Shown: one piece after another, positions 58,155-64,000 of the stretch
Numbering within the stretch: the first letter of the stretch is position 1
How the letters are laid out: every line of letters starts with the position of its first letter
Origin: Nocardioides soli
GTDB taxonomy: Bacteria; Actinomycetota; Actinomycetes; Propionibacteriales; Nocardioidaceae
DNA: 64,000 bases
Assembly: GCF_014191495.1 (NCBI RefSeq)
Contig: NZ_JACHWR010000003.1
Span: forward strand, 124,501 to 188,500
Direction of reading: 5' to 3'
Notes under the pieces: generated by a model
What the model was told of the DNA's origin: nothing
The model's database searches: none
What the model saw: the letters and a program-made list of their open reading frames with translations, nothing else
Made by a program: the position numbers and the translations under genes

Positions 58155-58949
58155 ATGACCCCACAGACACCCGCACCGCTGGCCCTCGTCACGGGGGCCT
58201 CAACCGGGATCGGGCGCGCCCTCGCGCAGGAGTTCGCCGAGCACGGCTTAGACCTCGTGATCGTCGCGGAGGAGCCCCGCATCCAGGAGGCAGCCATCGA
58301 GCTGGAGGCGACCGGGCGTCAGGTGGTGCCGGTGCAGGCGGACCTGGGCTCGGCCGAGGGTGTGCAGGCGGTCTGGGCCGCCGTGACCGGCACCGGTCGC
58401 ACGCCGTACGCCGCCGCCCTCAACGCCGGCATCGGCGTGAACGGGCGGTTCGACCGGACCCCGTTGGAGGACGACCTGCAACTTGTCGACCTCAACGTCC
58501 GCTCGACCGTGCACCTCGCGAAGCTGCTGACCCGAGCGATGGTCGAGGCCCGGGAGGGGCACCTCCTGGTCACGTCGTCGATCGCGGCCGTCGCGCCCGG
58601 CCCGTACCACGCGACCTACGCCGCCTCGAAGGCGTTCGTGCACTCCTTCGCGGAGGGCATCCGCGTCGAACTGAAGGACACCGGCGTGGTCGTGACCTCG
58701 CTGATGCCGGGCCCGACCGAGACCGAGTTCTTCTCCCGCGCCGAGATGGAGGACACCCGGATCGGCCGGATGGAGGACAAGGACGACGCTCGCGACGTCG
58801 CGCGGGATGCCTACGAGGCGCTGATGGCGGGAAAGGCGAGCGTCGTCGCGGGGTCGTTCAAGAACCGGCTGCAGGCCGAGCTCGGCACCCATCTCCCCGA
58901 CGCGCTCACCGCGCCGATCCTGGCGCGGATGACGAAGCCGCAGGACTGA
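58155..58949 (+). CDS. short-chain dehydrogenase/reductase
   Basis: 264 residues. The cofactor glycine motif is VTGASTGIGRAL (residues ~12-23), then LNAGIGVNGRF, the catalytic Ser in LLVTSSIAAVAP and Tyr-Lys in YHATYAASKAF. It belongs to the DltE/SDR group that often accompanies catalase in stress clusters. The substrate is unknown. The catalase gene starts 17 nt after the stop, suggesting one transcript. Confidence 0.92.
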   Translation: MTPQTPAPLALVTGASTGIGRALAQEFAEHGLDLVIVAEEPRIQEAAIELEATGRQVVPVQADLGSAEGVQAVWAAVTGTGRTPYAAALNAGIGVNGRFDRTPLEDDLQLVDLNVRSTVHLAKLLTRAMVEAREGHLLVTSSIAAVAPGPYHATYAASKAFVHSFAEGIRVELKDTGVVVTSLMPGPTETEFFSRAEMEDTRIGRMEDKDDARDVARDAYEALMAGKASVVAGSFKNRLQAELGTHLPDALTAPILARMTKPQD

Positions 58950-58966
58950 GACCACGAGAGGCAGAC

Positions 58967-61219
<2,253 letters not shown>

Positions 61220-61305
61220 ACCGCTCGGCCGAGCATCCCGGGCGAGCATCTGGGCCGCGATCATCCGGGCCGGGTGCCGGGCAGGCGTCCAGGCCGCGGA
61301 CACGC

Positions 61306-61608
61306 TCACACAGCGGCCGTGGACTGGGTCGGCCCGGCAGTGGGCGTCATCCGCGCGGCGGTCGGCGCGTCGGGATCGGTCCAGACCCGGATCCGGCAGC
61401 CGAGCTGCTCCGCGTGGCGGCAGGCGTCGCGGATGGCGACGGCGACCGCGTCGGGCAGGTTCGGCATCCGGGTGAGATCGAGGATGAGGGCCTCGCCGGG
61501 CCGCGCGAACACCTCGATGGCGTCCGCGAGACCCCGCGCGTCCTGGGGCCAGCAGAGGCTCTCGAACGCGAGTCGCCTCTCACGTGCGCTGTACGAGACG
61601 GACGCCAT
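61306..61608 (-). CDS. STAS-domain protein lacking the usual phospho-acceptor
   Basis: 100 residues from the ATG at 61608 (CCAGGAG upstream). The STAS-type core is LAFESLCWPQDARGLADAIEVFARPGEALILDLTRMPNLPDAVAVAIRDACRHAEQLGCRIRVW. In SpoIIAA-like proteins the loop after LDLT..... holds a Ser/Thr; here it reads NLPDAVA, with no Ser or Thr, so switching by phosphorylation at that site looks impossible. A GGGTAC (61684-61679) lies about 70 nt upstream. It could be a constitutive antagonist or a structural STAS partner. Confidence 0.7.
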   Translation of the reverse strand: MASVSYSARERRLAFESLCWPQDARGLADAIEVFARPGEALILDLTRMPNLPDAVAVAIRDACRHAEQLGCRIRVWTDPDAPTAARMTPTAGPTQSTAAV

Positions 61609-61707
61609 GATGCGCTCCTGGTATGTGCGGCCACTCCGGGCAACCACGCCGAGCCCCACCGGCCCCGACGCGTCGCCGGTACCCGGCGGGCACCGTCCAT
61701 GTCATGC

Positions 61708-63171
61708 TCAGGTGGAGCGGACGACCCGCAGCGTCCCGACTTCGGGATCGGCGGCCTCGGGGATGAGCATGCCCGCCGCGACCCCCGTCCGGAGGTACTC
61801 GACGACCTCGGCGGTGATGCGCTCGCCGGGCGCGATGGCCGGCACACCGGGCGGGTACGGCGTGACCATCTCGGCCGCGATCCGCCCCACCGCCTCGGTC
61901 GCCGGGACCTGCTCGACCGCGGCGAAGAAGGCGTCCCGCGGCCGCATGACGGACTCGAGCTCGAGCGCGCCGGCGTCCGGCAGCTCGACCTGCGGCGCGG
62001 GCTCCGCCCGCGCGGCGTCGGCGCGGAGCTTGTCCACGGTGGCCACGAGCAGGTCCACGGACTGCTGATCGTCGGCGTGGGTGAGCCGGGCGTTGACGCG
62101 GAACGTGTCGGCAGCGCCGAGGTCGACGTGGTGATGGGCGCGCGCCAGCTCGCTGGCCTGGAAGCCGGTGATCCCGAGCTCGCGGACGTCGACCGAGAGC
62201 ACGAGCGGGTCGATCTCGTGGGCGAGGCCCTCCTCGACCACCTCCGCGCCCATGACGCTCACGCCGTCGAGCCCGCCGATGCGCTCGCGAGCCTCGCGGG
62301 CGAGTTCCAGGATCCGGCCCAGCAGCTCGGTGCCGCTCTCCGCCATCTGCCGGCGCCAGCCGTCCAGCGACCCGTAGACCAGGCTCGAGGCGCTGGTGGT
62401 GCCCAGCAGGTCCTCGCGCTGCTTCAGCACCGTCGGGTCGATCCGGTCGCCCTGCAGGTGGAAGACCGAGCTCTGCTCGATCGCACCACCCATCTTGTGC
62501 ACGCTCGTCACCACGAGGTCGGCGCCGGCGTGCATCCCCCAGGCGGGCAGATCGTCGTGGAAGGGCAGGTGCGCACCCCACGCCTCGTCGACGATGAGCG
62601 GTACGTCGAACTCGTGGCACACCTCGGCCACGCCCCGGATATCGGCACAGCTGCCCCAGTCGGTGGGCGTGATCAGCAGCATGCCCTTCGCGTCGGGGTG
62701 CCGCTCGAGCGCCCGACGTACGTCGTCGGGCTCGGGTGGGTGCGCGAGATGGCGTCCTGCGTCGAACTTGGGGTGCACCCAGATCGGGACCGTCCCGTTG
62801 ACGATCACCCCCGAGATCACCGACTTGTGGGCGTTGCGCGAGATCAGCAGCTTCTCGCCCGGCCCCGCGACCGCCAGCATCGCGGTCTTGACCGACAGCG
62901 AGCTGCCGCAGGTGGAGAAGAAGGCCTGCTCGGCGCCGACCGCGTCGGCCATCAGCTCCTGGGCGGCCTCGAGAACGCCGCCGGACAGCCGACGGTCGTC
63001 GAGGCCGTTCATCATGAGCACGTCGGAGGCGAAGAGTCCCTCGCCCAGCACGTTGAGCACGCGCTGGTCGACCCCACGGCCCTGCCGGTGACCCGGTGGG
63101 CCGAAGACGACGTCGCCCCGGTTGCGGAAGTCGGCGAGGGCGTCGAGGACGGGCGTTCGAGAGTGGTCCAT
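61708..63171 (-). CDS. PLP-dependent Orn/Lys/Arg decarboxylase family protein
   Basis: 487 residues from the ATG at 63171; a GTG two codons upstream is the alternative. Fold-type I landmarks are DVVFGPPGHRQGRGVD, FFSTCGSSLSVKTAML, LISRNAHKSVISGVIVNG, PLIVDEAWGAHLPFHDDLPAWGMHAGADLVVTSVHKMGGAIEQSSV (PLP lysine in HKMGG) and TPYPPGVPAIAPGERIT near the C-terminus. The protein lacks the long N-terminal wing of E. coli inducible decarboxylases, as in the short Bacillus YaaO/SpeA type. Arginine or lysine are plausible substrates. A GTTT-N15-GGGAAC box ends 9 nt upstream of this ATG. Confidence 0.9.
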   Translation of the reverse strand: MDHSRTPVLDALADFRNRGDVVFGPPGHRQGRGVDQRVLNVLGEGLFASDVLMMNGLDDRRLSGGVLEAAQELMADAVGAEQAFFSTCGSSLSVKTAMLAVAGPGEKLLISRNAHKSVISGVIVNGTVPIWVHPKFDAGRHLAHPPEPDDVRRALERHPDAKGMLLITPTDWGSCADIRGVAEVCHEFDVPLIVDEAWGAHLPFHDDLPAWGMHAGADLVVTSVHKMGGAIEQSSVFHLQGDRIDPTVLKQREDLLGTTSASSLVYGSLDGWRRQMAESGTELLGRILELAREARERIGGLDGVSVMGAEVVEEGLAHEIDPLVLSVDVRELGITGFQASELARAHHHVDLGAADTFRVNARLTHADDQQSVDLLVATVDKLRADAARAEPAPQVELPDAGALELESVMRPRDAFFAAVEQVPATEAVGRIAAEMVTPYPPGVPAIAPGERITAEVVEYLRTGVAAGMLIPEAADPEVGTLRVVRST

Positions 63172-63180
63172 GCCCACTCG

Positions 63181-63205
63181 GTTCCCGGGCGTCAGTGCCG
63201 GAAAC
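63181..63205 (-). promoter_or_regulatory. SigF-like promoter for the PLP decarboxylase
   Basis: Minus-strand GTTT (63205-63202), 15 nt, GGGAAC (63186-63181), 9 nt to the ATG at 63171. Confidence 0.55.
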
Positions 63206-63325
63206 GGGCGGGTCGGGCAGGTAGGTTGCCTGGGTGCTCGCGATCGTCGCTCCCAGCCCGGAGGCTCTCCCTGCCCGCGGACGGCTCACGATCGACCCCG
63301 CCCGGTCGATCTGAGCGCGGTGAGC

Positions 63326-64000
63326 ATGCGCAAGCTCCTCCTGGGCCCGATCGTCCTCGCGGTCCTGCTCGCCCTCGTGCCGGTCTACGGGCCTGCCCAG
63401 GCCGCGCGCGAACGCGCCCCGAAGCCCGTGGTCTTCCCGCGTGCCTACACGAAGGCACACCCGATGCGGGTGATGTTCGTGGGCGACTCGATGACCCACG
63501 GGCACCCGGGCTCGGCGACCTACCGCTACTGGATGTGGCGTGAGTTCCAGGCGCAGCGGGTGCCGGCCCGCTTCGTCGGGCCGCGCACCGACCTGCGCTC
63601 GACGTACCCGAGGAAGGACCTCGCCCCGGGGGAGTACAACTACGAGCACACCGACCACGGGTTCGGCCGCCAGCTGGCGCATGCGGCGCAGGGTGGGTCG
63701 CGGTTCGCCTACCACCTGCCGCGGATCGCCGGCGAGGTCCGCACCTACCGACCCGACGTGGTCGTGCTCGAGCTCGGCTTCAACGACGCCACCACGCGCT
63801 CGGCGTGGAGCATCGCCCGCGACACCGCGACCCTGCTGCGGCGGATCTGGTCCGTGGAGCCGCAGACCCGGGTCGTGGTCGGCGAGATCCCCAGCTCCGG
63901 TCGGGAGGAGGGGGTCAACATCAAGGCGAGCCGGAAGAACTCGCGCACTGCGTACGCCAACGAGCTGATCGCCCGCAGGATCGGCTCGGACCCGCGGGTC
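63326..64000 (+). CDS. secreted SGNH/GDSL-family hydrolase, partial
   Basis: 225 codons are present; the gene runs off the right edge. A signal peptide (MRKLLLGPIVLAVLLALVPV..AQA, residues 1-~27) precedes the domain. Block I is MFVGDSMTHGHPGS with the nucleophile Ser55, and block III is LELGFNDATTRS near residue 150. The catalytic Asp-His near the end would be outside the window. Such enzymes deacylate esters, often of sugars or lipids. A GTG at 63320 is an alternative start two codons earlier. Confidence 0.88.
   Translation, partial: MRKLLLGPIVLAVLLALVPVYGPAQAARERAPKPVVFPRAYTKAHPMRVMFVGDSMTHGHPGSATYRYWMWREFQAQRVPARFVGPRTDLRSTYPRKDLAPGEYNYEHTDHGFGRQLAHAAQGGSRFAYHLPRIAGEVRTYRPDVVVLELGFNDATTRSAWSIARDTATLLRRIWSVEPQTRVVVGEIPSSGREEGVNIKASRKNSRTAYANELIARRIGSDPRV

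Overview
The window is uniformly high-GC and gene-dense, with many GTG starts, ATGA/GTGA stop-start overlaps, F420-dependent oxidoreductases, a SigF/SigB-type sigma factor, glnA2 next to glnE, a mycobacterial-type NadE and a 13E12/DUF222-HNH gene. This points to an actinobacterial chromosome, most likely Nocardioidaceae (Nocardioides-like). The genus is an inference from gene content; nothing in the window is diagnostic.

Region 1 (1-13 kb) holds housekeeping genes: a CNNM membrane protein cut by the window edge, a secreted PQQ-type sugar dehydrogenase, panB, a VOC protein, a very large patatin-like protein, glutamine-dependent nadE and a membrane PI-PLC-like protein. A DUF222/HNH gene with a perfect LexA (SOS) box follows. 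Region 2 (13-14.2 kb) is an IS5-family element that has landed exactly in the central CTAG of a genome repeat. Region 3 (14.4-30 kb) has arcD-arcA, an HtrA-like protease, glnA2 / small membrane protein / amidotransferase / glnE, an orphan response regulator, mmuM, a zinc-ribbon PQQ-propeller protein and small redox genes.

Region 4 (30-45 kb) is the centrepiece. A potassium transporter (kup) is followed by a tandem array of four ~133-bp repeat units. Then comes a selenocysteine locus: selD, an NrfD-type membrane subunit, an iron-sulfur subunit and formate dehydrogenase alpha with an in-frame UGA and a canonical bacterial SECIS, all translationally coupled on the minus strand. TetR and GNAT genes and an IS1380-family element separate these from tRNA-Sec (selC), selA and selB on the plus strand. 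The client selenoprotein and the known dedicated Sec machinery (SelA, SelB, SelC, SelD) are therefore all within about 12 kb.

Region 5 (45-64 kb) looks like a general-stress island. It has a SigF/SigB-like sigma factor, a phosphatase/kinase-like/STAS triple fusion, two small STAS proteins, an Hrp1-like CBS protein, a large catalase, a YihY-family protein, a KGG-type small protein, an SDR, a Zn-alcohol dehydrogenase and a PLP decarboxylase-family enzyme. Many of these genes, plus a divergent pair near 29.3 kb, share an upstream motif (GNNT-like box, 14-16 nt, GGGNAC). At seven genes this motif sits exactly 9 nt before the start codon, which predicts near-leaderless transcription by the local sigma factor. 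A cytochrome P450 in this island is a pseudogene.
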